A DNA stretch of 64,000 nt from Streptococcus sp. SN-1 (lineage in GTDB: Bacteria; Bacillota; Bacilli; Lactobacillales; Streptococcaceae): NCBI RefSeq assembly GCF_041154385.1, contig NZ_AP028929.1:248001-312000 (forward strand), in the 5' to 3' direction. Shown here in pieces: positions 8,110 to 17,483 of this stretch (positions within the stretch are counted from its first letter, which is position 1; the number at the start of each line of letters is the position of its first letter). The notes under the pieces are model-generated. The model made no database searches, was not told the DNA's origin, and saw only the letters and a list, made by a program, of their open reading frames with translations. Both the position numbers and the translations under genes were made by a program.

Positions 8110-8556
8110 ATGAAGTTACGAATCGAAATTGACAGCAATTTAGAGGAAACTGAAATTATCATCAAGGCAGCGGCTTTGACAGATGAGATTGCGGATTTAC
8201 AGCGGCTCTTGCAAGAATCCAAGTCTCCTAGGTTGATTTTTTACAAGGGGACGGGTGAATATTATCTGGACTTGTCGGAAATTCTCTTCTTTGAGACGGA
8301 AGGTAGCAAGATTTATGCCCATACCCAGAAAGATGCCTACGAGGTTCGGCTTAAACTCTATGAGTTAGAGGCTATCCTTCCTCGCTATTTCAGTCGAGTA
8401 TCCAAGTCAACGATCGCAAATATCCGTCAGATTTATTCGGTGGACAAGTCCTTTTCAGGAACGGGCACCATTTCCTTTTATCAAACCCACAAGGAGGTTC
8501 ATGTCTCACGACATTACCAATCCCTCCTAAAAGAAAATCTAAGAAACATGAGGTAA
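8110..8556 (+). CDS. LytTR-family DNA-binding regulator
   Basis: The 148-residue protein has a short N-terminal part (about 1-45) and a C-terminal LytTR domain (about 50-146) with the typical IFYKGTGEYYLDLSEILFFETEG and SRVSKSTIANIRQI stretches. It has no receiver domain, so it is not a classical response regulator. LytTR proteins of this short form usually pair with a membrane protein that holds them inactive; in streptococci the HdrR/BrsR systems are the described examples. An AAAGGAG site precedes the start. The next gene follows after 4 nt and encodes a membrane protein, so the two probably work together. Confidence 0.85.
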   Translation: MKLRIEIDSNLEETEIIIKAAALTDEIADLQRLLQESKSPRLIFYKGTGEYYLDLSEILFFETEGSKIYAHTQKDAYEVRLKLYELEAILPRYFSRVSKSTIANIRQIYSVDKSFSGTGTISFYQTHKEVHVSRHYQSLLKENLRNMR

Positions 8557-8560
8557 TAAG

Positions 8561-9235
8561 ATGAAAAAGAAAGCATTTGGTATTGTGTTGCTTGTTTTGG
8601 CGGCTTTAGTATTATTGCAGGGGAATTTTGGAATCCCTTCTCTTGGAGGGCAAATTTGGCCCTTGATTGGTATTGCTTTTTTTGCCTACCAATCAGTTGG
8701 AGCTTTGTTGCGTCGCCACTTAACTTCAGCCTCTTTTACAGCTTTAGTAGCCTTACTAATTGCCAACCACTTTTATGATATTTTACCGATTCCAAATCAG
8801 TCATTGTTCTGGGCTAGTATTTTAATCGTAATGGGTGTCAGCGCACTCACTCATTCTAACAGAACTTGGAATGGGAAAAAATGGTGGTATGATGGTGAAA
8901 AAACCATTTTTATAGACAAGGAAGTCGCTTTTGGGACGGGGACTTTCTACAAGCAAAACCAAGAATTGGTAGAAGACCAAGTAGAAGTTGGTTTTGGCAA
9001 TGCCAAGATATATTATGACAATGCAGAAATTTTAGGAGATAGCGCAACCCTGAAAGTGGAAGTTGGTTTTGGCAATGCAGTTATCTATGTTCCCCAACAT
9101 TGGAGAGTTGATTTGAAGGTGGAAACTTTCTGTGGTGTAGCCAAGGCAGATACTTCTCTAGCTCCAACCAGTAAAACCTTGATTATCCGTGGAGATGTGG
9201 CTTTTGGGAAGTTGGGTGTGGTCTACGTTAAATAA
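8561..9235 (+). CDS. LiaF-like membrane protein paired with the LytTR regulator
   Basis: The 224-residue product has four hydrophobic segments in its first half (about 5-110). The C-terminal domain contains the repeated motif VEVGFGNAKIYYDNAEI / VEVGFGNAVIYVP and a final GDVAFGKLGVVYV, which is the beta-helical pattern of LiaF/DUF2154 'cell-wall-active antibiotic response' proteins. LiaF inhibits LiaRS signalling in other Firmicutes. Here the gene is 4 nt downstream of a LytTR regulator and not next to a histidine kinase. I infer that it controls the LytTR protein in response to envelope stress; no direct evidence for the signal is present. Confidence 0.78.
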   Translation: MKKKAFGIVLLVLAALVLLQGNFGIPSLGGQIWPLIGIAFFAYQSVGALLRRHLTSASFTALVALLIANHFYDILPIPNQSLFWASILIVMGVSALTHSNRTWNGKKWWYDGEKTIFIDKEVAFGTGTFYKQNQELVEDQVEVGFGNAKIYYDNAEILGDSATLKVEVGFGNAVIYVPQHWRVDLKVETFCGVAKADTSLAPTSKTLIIRGDVAFGKLGVVYVK

Positions 9236-9257
9236 AAAAATAAATCTTCCAATTCCC

Positions 9258-9336
9258 TTGCAAAAAAAGAGAAAGTGTGATAACATAGTACGGTATGTGG
9301 TGCTAGCACATCCGCTATATTAGATCTAATAGGAGG
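9258..9336 (+). promoter_or_regulatory. rpmB promoter and structured leader
   Basis: TTGCAA (9258-9263), a 17-bp spacer and TAACAT (9281-9286) form a promoter. The leader has a palindrome GTGCTAGCAC (9300-9309) and a 14-bp palindrome TATTAGATCTAATA (9318-9331) whose last base overlaps the AGGAGG ribosome site. This could act in translational autoregulation. Confidence 0.5.
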
Positions 9337-9344
9337 AAAACACA

Positions 9345-9533
9345 ATGGCTAAAGTATGTTACTTTACAGGTCGTAAGACTGTATCAGGAAACAACCGTTC
9401 ACACGCGATGAACCAAACAAAACGTGCCGTAAAACCAAACCTTCAAAAAGTTACTGTTCTTATCGATGGTAAACCTAAAAAAGTTTGGGCTTCAGCTCGT
9501 GCTTTGAAATCAGGTAAAGTTGAACGCGTTTAA
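9345..9533 (+). CDS. rpmB: 50S ribosomal protein L28
   Basis: The 62-residue basic protein starts [34 protein letters not shown], the highly conserved L28 sequence; full length is normal. L28 is part of the large ribosomal subunit. It has its own promoter and terminator and a perfect AGGAGG ribosome site. Only one Cys is present, so this is not the four-Cys zinc form. The Asp23-family gene and fakA that follow are its usual neighbours in streptococci. Confidence 0.97.
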   Translation: MAKVCYFTGRKTVSGNNRSHAMNQTKRAVKPNLQKVTVLIDGKPKKVWASARALKSGKVERV

Positions 9534-9537
9534 TAAT

Positions 9538-9573
9538 AAAAGCAAAGGAGACCTTAGGGTCTTTTTTCTTTTA
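9538..9573 (+). terminator. Terminator after rpmB
   Basis: The inner stem is AGACC-TTA-GGTCT, flanked by A-rich and T-rich arms and followed by TTTTTT. Confidence 0.8.
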
Positions 9574-9632
9574 TTGTGGGTATAAAATCATTTGAAAAAC
9601 GGAGTAAATATCCGCTGATACAGTATTCTGCT

Positions 9633-9661
9633 TTTACACTTGGGCTGAAATATGATAAAAT
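9633..9661 (+). promoter_or_regulatory. Promoter of the Asp23-fakA operon
   Basis: TTTACA (9633-9638), a 17-bp spacer and TAAAAT (9656-9661). It lies 28 nt upstream of the ATG I chose at 9690. Confidence 0.65.
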
Positions 9662-9689
9662 AGAGTATCAACTAGTTGAGGTAAAAAGG

Positions 9690-10055
9690 ATGACTGTAAA
9701 AATTAATACAAAAGATGGTCAAATCGAACTAACAGATGAAGTGATTGCAACCGTCGTAGGTGGAGCAGCAACTGAAATTTTTGGTGTGGTCGGTATGGCT
9801 AGTAAAAATGCCCTCAAAGATAATTTCCAAGCCCTTCTAGGTAAGGAAAATTATTCCAAAGGTGTCGTCGTAAAGGCGGCCGAAGATGGCAGTATTGCAG
9901 TTGATGTATATACCGTGTTGAGCTACGGAACAAAGATTAGCGAAGTGTCAAAAAACATTCAAGAGCGTGTTCGTTTTAGTTTGGAAAACCAACTTGGAAT
10001 TACTGCTCAGACTGTAAATGTCTACATTCAAAATATCAAAGTTGTAGGAGAATAA
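9690..10055 (+). CDS. Asp23/Gls24 (YloU) family envelope-stress protein
   Basis: The 121-residue protein begins MTVKINTKDGQIELTDEVIATVVGGAATEIFGVVGMA, the Asp23/Gls24/YloU hallmark. Members are small cytosolic or membrane-associated proteins tied to envelope homeostasis, and the YloU type is normally encoded with the DAK-phosphatase/FakA gene, as here (2-nt gap). A longer in-frame start at 9576 exists, but a promoter lies inside that extension and AAAAGG precedes ATG 9690, so I use 9690. The precise biochemical role is unknown. Confidence 0.85.
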   Translation: MTVKINTKDGQIELTDEVIATVVGGAATEIFGVVGMASKNALKDNFQALLGKENYSKGVVVKAAEDGSIAVDVYTVLSYGTKISEVSKNIQERVRFSLENQLGITAQTVNVYIQNIKVVGE

Positions 10056-10057
10056 CC

Positions 10058-11725
10058 GTGTCAAAAATTACTACTAGCTTATTTCAAGAAATGGTGCAAG
10101 CTGCATCAACTCGCTTGAATAAGCAAGCTGAATATGTCAATTCATTAAACGTCTTCCCCGTTCCAGATGGAGATACCGGGACAAATATGGGAATGACCAT
10201 TGAAAATGGAGCTAAGGAAGTTGCAGACAAGCCAGCTTCTACAGTTGGAGAGGTAGCAAGCATTCTTGCCAAAGGGCTTTTGATGGGTGCGCGTGGGAAC
10301 TCAGGAGTTATTACATCTCAGCTTTTCCGCGGATTTTCACAAGCCATCAAGGATAAAGACGAGTTAACAGGTCAAGACTTGGCCCTTGCCTTCCAATCAG
10401 GTGTGGAAGTTGCCTATAAGGCCGTGATGAAACCAGTTGAAGGAACGATTTTGACAGTTTCTCGTGGAGCTGCTATCGGTGCTAAGAAAAAAGCTGAGCA
10501 AACAGATGACGCTGTTGAAGTCATGCGCGCAGCCTTGGAAGGCGCTAAAACAGCTCTAGCTAAAACACCAGACATGCTTCCAGTATTGAAAGAAGTTGGC
10601 GTTGTGGATTCAGGTGGTCAAGGACTGGTCTTCATCTATGAAGGTTTCCTTTCAGCCCTTACTGGTGAATATATTGCATCTGAGGACTTTGTAGCCACTC
10701 CAGCCAATATGAGTGAAATGATCAATGCAGAGCACCACAAGTCTGTGGCTGGTCATGTGGCGACTGAGGACATCACCTTTGGTTACTGTACTGAAATCAT
10801 GGTAGCCCTTAAGCAAGGTCCAACCTATGCCAAAGATTTTGACTACGACGAATTCCGTAACTACTTGAATGAACTCGGGGATTCTCTCCTCGTTGTCAAT
10901 GATGATGAAATCGTCAAAGTCCATGTCCATACAGAAGATCCAGGACTTGTCATGCAAGAAGGTCTCAAATATGGTAGCTTGGTCAAGGTAAAAGTTGACA
11001 ATATGCGTAACCAACACGAAGCACAGGTTGAGAAAGAAGCTGCTCAAGTTAGCAAGCCAGCTGAAGAAAAAGAGTATGCTTTGATTGCTGTGGTGGCTGG
11101 TAAAGGGCTAGCAGATATCTTCCGTTCTCAAGGTGTGGATTATGTTATCGAAGGCGGTCAAACCATGAACCCTTCAACAGAAGACTTTATCAAGGCTGTT
11201 GAACAGGTCAATGCCCGTAACATCATCTTCCTGCCAAATAACAAGAATATCTTCATGGCAGCTCAATCTGCAACAGAAGTTTTGGAGCAACCAGCAGTAG
11301 TGGTGGAAGCTCGTACTCTTCCTCAAGGATTGACTAGTCTTCTTGCTTTTGATCCAAGCAAGTCCATTGAAGAAAACCAAGAGCGTATGACAGCTGCTCT
11401 TAGCGATGTCGTTAGCGGAAGCGTCACAACAGCTGTGCGTGATACAACGATTGATGGCTTAGAAATCCATGAAAACGATAATCTTGGTATGGTCGATGGG
11501 AAAATTCTCGTGTCAAACCCTGACATGCACCAAACCTTGACTGAAACATTGAAACATATGTTGGATGAAGATAGTGAAATCGTAACATTCTATGTCGGTG
11601 AGGATGGAAACGAAGAACTTGCTAATGAAATTGCCCAAGAAATCGCAGAAGAATTCGAAGACGTTGAAGTCGAGATTCACCAAGGTCAACAACCTGTTTA
11701 CCCATATCTATTTAGTGTGGAATAA
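10058..11725 (+). CDS. fakA: Fatty acid kinase subunit FakA (DAK2-domain protein)
   Basis: This 555-residue protein has an N-terminal DhaL-type kinase domain (about 1-205) with the ATP/Mg-binding signatures NVFPVPDGDTGTNMGMT and LLMGARGNSGVITSQ. It is followed by middle and C-terminal FakA domains that bind the lipid carrier FakB. FakA phosphorylates exogenous fatty acids presented by FakB to give acyl phosphate for phospholipid synthesis; the older name is YloV. The start is GTG at 10058, 2 nt after the Asp23-family gene, with GGAG upstream, so translation is coupled. A terminator follows. No FakB gene lies in this window. Confidence 0.9.
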   Translation: MSKITTSLFQEMVQAASTRLNKQAEYVNSLNVFPVPDGDTGTNMGMTIENGAKEVADKPASTVGEVASILAKGLLMGARGNSGVITSQLFRGFSQAIKDKDELTGQDLALAFQSGVEVAYKAVMKPVEGTILTVSRGAAIGAKKKAEQTDDAVEVMRAALEGAKTALAKTPDMLPVLKEVGVVDSGGQGLVFIYEGFLSALTGEYIASEDFVATPANMSEMINAEHHKSVAGHVATEDITFGYCTEIMVALKQGPTYAKDFDYDEFRNYLNELGDSLLVVNDDEIVKVHVHTEDPGLVMQEGLKYGSLVKVKVDNMRNQHEAQVEKEAAQVSKPAEEKEYALIAVVAGKGLADIFRSQGVDYVIEGGQTMNPSTEDFIKAVEQVNARNIIFLPNNKNIFMAAQSATEVLEQPAVVVEARTLPQGLTSLLAFDPSKSIEENQERMTAALSDVVSGSVTTAVRDTTIDGLEIHENDNLGMVDGKILVSNPDMHQTLTETLKHMLDEDSEIVTFYVGEDGNEELANEIAQEIAEEFEDVEVEIHQGQQPVYPYLFSVE

Positions 11726-11733
11726 GATTAATG

Positions 11734-11759
11734 AAGGACTGAGAAATCAGTTCTTTTTT
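11734..11759 (+). terminator. Terminator after fakA
   Basis: The arms AAGGACTGA and TCAGTTCTT (one G-U pair) surround a GAAA-type loop, followed by T6. Confidence 0.8.
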
Positions 11760-11832
11760 CTTTTTCAGTAAATGAAATCGGTATCTTTTTAATAAAAACA
11801 AAAATAACATTCATAAATAAACGTTAAAATAG

Positions 11833-11887
11833 AAAATTCAGAAAATTTCTTCTTTTGTCTTGAAAAATTTTGAAAAAGTGGTATGAT
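11833..11887 (+). promoter_or_regulatory. ilvB promoter with a CodY-like box
   Basis: AAAATTCAGAAAATT (11833-11847) matches 13 of 15 positions of the CodY consensus. Just downstream are TTGAAA (11860-11865), a 16-bp spacer and TATGAT (11882-11887). Repression by CodY when branched-chain amino acids are abundant is the expected control of this operon in streptococci. Confidence 0.6.
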
Positions 11888-11925
11888 AGTAACAAGTTAT
11901 TTTTAAGAGAAGAGAAAGGGGAACA

Positions 11926-13626
11926 ATGGAGAAAATCAGTTTAGAATCTCCTAAGACGGGGTCGGACCTAGTTTTGGAAACACTTCGTGATTTAGGAATT
12001 GATACCATCTTTGGTTATCCTGGTGGTGCGGTCTTGCCTTTTTATGATGCGATATATAATTTTAAAGGCATTCGCCACATTCTAGGGCGCCATGAGCAAG
12101 GTTGTTTGCATGAAGCTGAAGGTTATGCCAAATCAACTGGAAAGTTGGGTGTTGCTGTCGTCACTAGTGGACCAGGAGCAACAAATGCCATTACAGGGAT
12201 TGCGGATGCCATGAGCGATAGCGTTCCCCTTTTGGTCTTTACAGGACAGGTTGCGCGAGCAGGGATTGGGAAAGATGCCTTTCAGGAGGCAGACATCGTG
12301 GGAATTACCATGCCAATCACTAAGTACAATTACCAAGTTCGTGAGACAGCTGATATCCCTCGAATCATTACGGAAGCTGTCCATATCGCAACTACAGGAC
12401 GTCCAGGGCCAGTTGTCATTGACCTACCTAAAGACGTATCTGCTTTAGAAACGGACTTCATCTATTCACCAGAAGTGAACCTACCAAGTTATCAGCCAAC
12501 TCTTGAGCCAAATGATATGCAAATCAAGAAAATTTTGAAGCAATTATCCAAGGCTAAAAAGCCAGTCTTGCTAGCTGGTGGTGGAATTAGTTATGCTGAA
12601 GCAGCTGCAGAATTAAATGAATTTGCAGAACGCTATCAAATTCCGGTGGTAACCAGTCTTTTGGGACAAGGAACGATTGCAACGAGTCATCCACTCTTCC
12701 TTGGAATGGGAGGCATGCACGGGTCATTCGCAGCTAATATTGCCATGACGGAAGCGGACTTTATGATTAGTATTGGTTGTCGTTTCGATGACCGTTTGAC
12801 GGGGAATCCTAAGACCTTCGCTAAGAATGCTAAGGTTGCCCACATTGATATTGACCCAGCCGAGATTGGCAAGATTATCAGTGCAGATATTCCTGTAGTT
12901 GGAGATGCTAAGAAAGCTTTGCAAATGTTGCTGGCCGAACCAACAGTTCATAACAATACTGAGAAATGGATTGAAAAAGTCACTAAAGACAAGAACCGTG
13001 TTCGTTCTTATGACAAGAAAGAGCGTGTGGTTCAACCGCAAGCCGTTATTGAACGAATTGGTGAATTGACGAATGGAGATGCCATTGTGGTAACAGACGT
13101 TGGTCAACACCAAATGTGGACAGCTCAGTATTATCCCTACCAAAATGAACGTCAGTTAGTGACTTCAGGTGGTTTGGGAACGATGGGATTTGGAATTCCA
13201 GCAGCAATCGGGGCTAAAATTGCTAACCCAGATAAGGAAGTAGTCTTGTTTGTTGGGGATGGTGGTTTCCAAATGACTAACCAGGAATTGGCTATTTTGA
13301 ACATTTACAAGGTGCCAATCAAGGTGGTTATGCTGAACAACCACTCACTTGGAATGGTTCGCCAGTGGCAGGAATCCTTCTATGAAGGTAGAACATCAGA
13401 GTCAGTCTTTGATACCCTTCCAGATTTCCAATTGATGGCACAAGCTTACGGTATTAAAAACTATAAGTTTGATAATCCTGAGACCTTGGATCAAGACCTT
13501 GAAGTCATCACTGAGGATGTTCCTATGCTAATCGAGGTAGATATTTCTCGTAAGGAGCAGGTGTTGCCAATGGTGCCAGCTGGTAAGAGTAATCATGAGA
13601 TGTTGGGGGTGAAGTTCCATGCGTAG
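11926..13626 (+). CDS. ilvB: Acetolactate synthase large subunit
   Basis: The 566-residue thiamine-diphosphate enzyme condenses two pyruvates to acetolactate, or pyruvate and 2-oxobutyrate to acetohydroxybutyrate, the first common step in valine, leucine and isoleucine synthesis. The N-terminal domain holds the catalytic Glu in GRHEQG (about residue 52). The C-terminal domain has the diphosphate-binding motif beginning GDGGFQM and continuing to NNHSLGMVRQWQ. The regulatory small subunit gene overlaps the 3' end by 8 nt, which makes this the biosynthetic IlvB form and not the catabolic AlsS form. GGGG before ATG 11926 is the ribosome site. Confidence 0.95.
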   Translation: MEKISLESPKTGSDLVLETLRDLGIDTIFGYPGGAVLPFYDAIYNFKGIRHILGRHEQGCLHEAEGYAKSTGKLGVAVVTSGPGATNAITGIADAMSDSVPLLVFTGQVARAGIGKDAFQEADIVGITMPITKYNYQVRETADIPRIITEAVHIATTGRPGPVVIDLPKDVSALETDFIYSPEVNLPSYQPTLEPNDMQIKKILKQLSKAKKPVLLAGGGISYAEAAAELNEFAERYQIPVVTSLLGQGTIATSHPLFLGMGGMHGSFAANIAMTEADFMISIGCRFDDRLTGNPKTFAKNAKVAHIDIDPAEIGKIISADIPVVGDAKKALQMLLAEPTVHNNTEKWIEKVTKDKNRVRSYDKKERVVQPQAVIERIGELTNGDAIVVTDVGQHQMWTAQYYPYQNERQLVTSGGLGTMGFGIPAAIGAKIANPDKEVVLFVGDGGFQMTNQELAILNIYKVPIKVVMLNNHSLGMVRQWQESFYEGRTSESVFDTLPDFQLMAQAYGIKNYKFDNPETLDQDLEVITEDVPMLIEVDISRKEQVLPMVPAGKSNHEMLGVKFHA

Positions 13627-14095
13627 AATGTTAACAGCAAAACTACAAAATCGTTCAGGAGTCCTCAATCGCTTTACCGGTGTCCTGTCTCGCCGTCAGG
13701 TTAATATCGAAAGCATTTCTGTTGGAGCAACAGAAGATCCGAATGTATCACGTATCACCATTATTATTGATGTTGCTTCACATGATGAGGTGGAGCAAAT
13801 CATTAAGCAACTTAATCGTCAGATTGATGTGATTCGCATTCGAGATATTACAGACAAGCCTCATTTGGAGCGCGAGGTAATTTTGGTTAAGATGTCAGCG
13901 CCAGCCGAGAAGCGCGCTGAGATTCTAGCGATTATTCAACCTTTCCGTGCAACGGTGGTAGATGTAGCGCCAAGCTCGATTACTATTCAGATGACAGGAA
14001 ATGCTGAAAAGAGTGAAGCTCTATTGCGAGTCATTCGACCATACGGTATTCGTAATATTGCTCGAACTGGTGCAACTGGATTTACCCGCGATTAA
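13619..14095 (+). CDS. ilvN: Acetolactate synthase small (regulatory) subunit
   Basis: The 158-residue protein has an N-terminal ACT domain (about 1-75; LTAKLQNRSGVLNRFTGVLSRRQVNIESISVG) and the C-terminal small-subunit domain. It binds valine and sets feedback inhibition and activity of IlvB. The ATG lies inside the ilvB 3' end with an 8-nt overlap, implying translational coupling and 1:1 synthesis. A BOX repeat starts directly at the stop codon, separating ilvBN from ilvC by 169 bp. Confidence 0.95.
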   Translation: MRRMLTAKLQNRSGVLNRFTGVLSRRQVNIESISVGATEDPNVSRITIIIDVASHDEVEQIIKQLNRQIDVIRIRDITDKPHLEREVILVKMSAPAEKRAEILAIIQPFRATVVDVAPSSITIQMTGNAEKSEALLRVIRPYGIRNIARTGATGFTRD

Positions 14096-14200
14096 TACTC
14101 TTCGAAAATCAAATTCAAATCACGTCAGCTTTGCCTTGCCGTACTCAAGTACAGCCTGCGGCTAGCTTCCTAATTTGCTCTTTGATTTTCATTGAGTATA
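14096..14200 (+). repeat. BOX element (boxA-boxC type) between ilvN and ilvC
   Basis: It begins ATACTCTTCGAAAATC, carries ACGTCAGCTTTGCCTTGCCGTA (the boxA core that resembles the BOX-PCR primer site) and ends GCTCTTTGATTTTCATTGAGTATA. The ends are inverted repeats. No boxB unit is visible; an 8-nt linker joins A and C. Confidence 0.85.
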
Positions 14201-14231
14201 AAAATATTTTAAATTTGTTAAACTAGCCTAA

Positions 14232-15287
<1,056 letters not shown>

Positions 15288-15308
15288 TTGATAGAAATTA
15301 AGGTGAAG

Positions 15309-15335
15309 GCGAGTTGGGGGACTAACTCGCTTTTA
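15309..15335 (+). terminator. Terminator between ilvC and ilvA
   Basis: GCGAGTT / AACTCGC hairpin followed by TTTT. Confidence 0.75.
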
Positions 15336-15401
15336 TAATCAATTCATATCTCTTTTTAAGAGGATGGATTGCGATAGTATGAAATAGTCTAGGAGAAAAA
15401 G

Positions 15402-16652
15402 ATGTTAAGTTCAAAAGATATCATCAAGGCTCATAAGGTCTTGAATGGTGTGGTCGTCAATACACCGCTTGATTATGACCATTATTTATCGGAGAAGTAT
15501 GGTGCTAAGATTTATTTGAAAAAGGAAAATGCCCAGCGTGTTCGTTCTTTTAAAATTCGTGGTGCCTATTATGCTATTTCTCAGCTCAGCAAGGAAGAGC
15601 GTGAACGTGGGGTAGTCTGCGCTTCTGCGGGAAATCATGCGCAGGGAGTAGCCTATACTTGTAATGAAATGAAAATTCCTGCTACTATTTTTATGCCCAT
15701 TACTACTCCGCAACAAAAGATTGGTCAAGTTCGCTTTTTTGGTGGGGATTTCGTGACCATTAAACTAGTTGGAGATACCTTTGATGCCTCAGCCAAAGCA
15801 GCTCAAGAATTTACAGTCTCTGAAAATCGTACCTTTATTGATCCTTTTGATGATGCCCATGTTCAAGCTGGTCAAGGGACAGTTGCTTATGAGATTTTAG
15901 AAGAAGCTCGAAAAGAATCGATTGATTTTGATGCTGTCTTGGTTCCTGTTGGTGGTGGCGGTCTCATTGCTGGGGTTTCTACCTATATCAAGGAAACAAG
16001 TCCAGAGATTGAGGTTATCGGAGTAGAGGCGAATGGAGCGCGTTCCATGAAGGCGGCCTTTGAAGCTGGTGGTCCAGTCAAACTCAAAGAAATTGACAAA
16101 TTTGCGGATGGGATTGCTGTACAAAAGGTAGGTCAATTGACCTATGAAGCAACTCGTCAACATGTTCAAACTTTGGTAGGTGTCGATGAGGGATTGATTT
16201 CTGAAACCTTGATTGACCTTTATTCTAAGCAAGGGATAGTCGCAGAGCCTGCTGGAGCAGCTAGTATCGCCTCTCTAGAGGTTTTAGCTGAATATATCAA
16301 GGGGAAAACCATTTGTTGTATCATTTCTGGAGGAAATAATGATATCAACCGTATGCCAGAAATGGAGGAGCGCGCCTTGATTTATGATGGGATCAAGCAT
16401 TACTTTGTGGTTAATTTTCCACAGCGTCCAGGGGCCTTGCGTGAGTTTGTAAATGATATCTTGGGGCCAAATGATGATATCACACGTTTTGAGTATATTA
16501 AGCGAGCTAGCAAGGGGACAGGTCCAGTATTAATTGGGATTGCCTTGGCAGATAAGCATGATTATGCAGGATTGATTCGTCGAATGGAAGGTTTTGATCC
16601 AGCTTATATTAACTTAAATGGTAATGAAACGCTCTATAATATGCTTGTCTGA
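15402..16652 (+). CDS. ilvA: Threonine dehydratase (threonine ammonia-lyase)
   Basis: This 416-residue pyridoxal-phosphate enzyme deaminates threonine to 2-oxobutyrate, the committed step to isoleucine. The PLP lysine lies in RSFKIRGAY (about residue 50), and the glycine-rich phosphate loop is PVGGGGLIAG. A single C-terminal ACT-like regulatory domain (about 330-416; VNFPQRPGALREFVNDILG) makes it the shorter Bacillus/Streptococcus form. TAGGAGA precedes ATG 15402. A terminator upstream suggests partly separate expression from ilvC, but function is shared with the operon. Confidence 0.95.
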   Translation: MLSSKDIIKAHKVLNGVVVNTPLDYDHYLSEKYGAKIYLKKENAQRVRSFKIRGAYYAISQLSKEERERGVVCASAGNHAQGVAYTCNEMKIPATIFMPITTPQQKIGQVRFFGGDFVTIKLVGDTFDASAKAAQEFTVSENRTFIDPFDDAHVQAGQGTVAYEILEEARKESIDFDAVLVPVGGGGLIAGVSTYIKETSPEIEVIGVEANGARSMKAAFEAGGPVKLKEIDKFADGIAVQKVGQLTYEATRQHVQTLVGVDEGLISETLIDLYSKQGIVAEPAGAASIASLEVLAEYIKGKTICCIISGGNNDINRMPEMEERALIYDGIKHYFVVNFPQRPGALREFVNDILGPNDDITRFEYIKRASKGTGPVLIGIALADKHDYAGLIRRMEGFDPAYINLNGNETLYNMLV

Positions 16653-16678
16653 GGACTAATAAAAAAATATCATATTAT

Positions 16679-16707
16679 TTGCACAACCGATGTATAGGTG
16701 TTATAAT
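16679..16707 (+). promoter_or_regulatory. Strong promoter downstream of ilvA
   Basis: TTGCAC (16679-16684), an exact 17-bp spacer and TATAAT (16702-16707). The only open frame with a ribosome site downstream is very short, so it may drive a small RNA or micropeptide. Confidence 0.6.
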
Positions 16708-16733
16708 GAGGGTGAAGAAAGGGGGCGATTCCT

Positions 16734-16781
16734 ATGGACTTAGGAAATCTATCGTGCTATTTCTACTACAACTCACTATAG
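16734..16781 (+). CDS. Possible 15-residue micropeptide
   Basis: ATG 16734 is preceded by AAAGGGGG at good spacing and lies about 20 nt after the predicted transcription start. The frame encodes MDLGNLSCYFYYNSL and stops at 16781. An alternative overlapping 48-codon frame, 16706-16852, would give a hydrophobic peptide, but its ATG overlaps the -10 box. Either could be spurious; the promoter and ribosome site are the only support. Confidence 0.3.
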   Translation: MDLGNLSCYFYYNSL

Positions 16782-17421
16782 CACCTATTATTTTTGATTC
16801 TGTTTATATTGAGGCGACAGAATTACTTACTATATATGAGGAAATTTTTTGAAATCCCCAATTGTATATATCCCTAATTTGAACTTTCACTAAATATAAT
16901 AGGAATCAGAAAAAATAATCAATGTTTGTGAGATGGTTGCTAGGTGAGTCGGCTGAAAAAACTCGTGAGATAAACAATAGTGCTAGACATGAAACGGCAA
17001 GTGCTGCTGTTTTCAAATGACTAGCTGGGAAGCGGGTATGTAATCAGAAGGTGCAAGATTGGACAAAGTAAGTAGTACCGGTTGTAAAACGAATAAGATA
17101 TAGATAAGGACAGGAAAGGAACCAAAGAAGGAGAAAGAAAAACGGAATGGTTTAGAGATAGTGTGGAGTGAAAGACTATCTTTAGTGGACTTGTTGATTT
17201 AAAAGGAATATATAGAATGAAATAGTAAATCCTGTCTATCCTATTAAGAAACTAGCATTTGGTTTGTATGAATATTTTTACGAATTTAAAGTTTAATAAT
17301 GCAATTGTTTTTTAGGAGTATACTATTGGGTTATAGTAAGTAAAAACCTATATATTATCGGCTTTAAAAAGGAAGTAAGAAGATTCGAAATCATTTGTTT
17401 TATTGAATATATGTTTTTTTA

Positions 17422-17450
17422 TTGACAAAAGACATAAAAACGTATAGAAT
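17422..17450 (+). promoter_or_regulatory. Promoter of the 71-codon gene
   Basis: TTGACA (17422-17427), a 17-bp spacer and TAGAAT (17445-17450). Confidence 0.75.
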
Positions 17451-17483
17451 AATATAACGTAAAGAAGAAAATAGGAGAAGAAC

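Larger units (their letters stand above)
16653..17483. other. 831-bp intergenic region with small features only
   Basis: No gene above 50 codons is convincing here. The region holds a near-consensus promoter at 16679-16707, a 15-codon open frame at 16734 with a good ribosome site, a 17-bp inverted repeat (16694-16710 with 16772-16788), and a 32-codon frame at 16922-17020 whose amino acid composition looks protein-like but which lacks a ribosome site. A small hairpin GATAGT / ACTATC lies near 17155-17180. The stretch may contain a decayed gene or an RNA gene. Confidence 0.5.
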
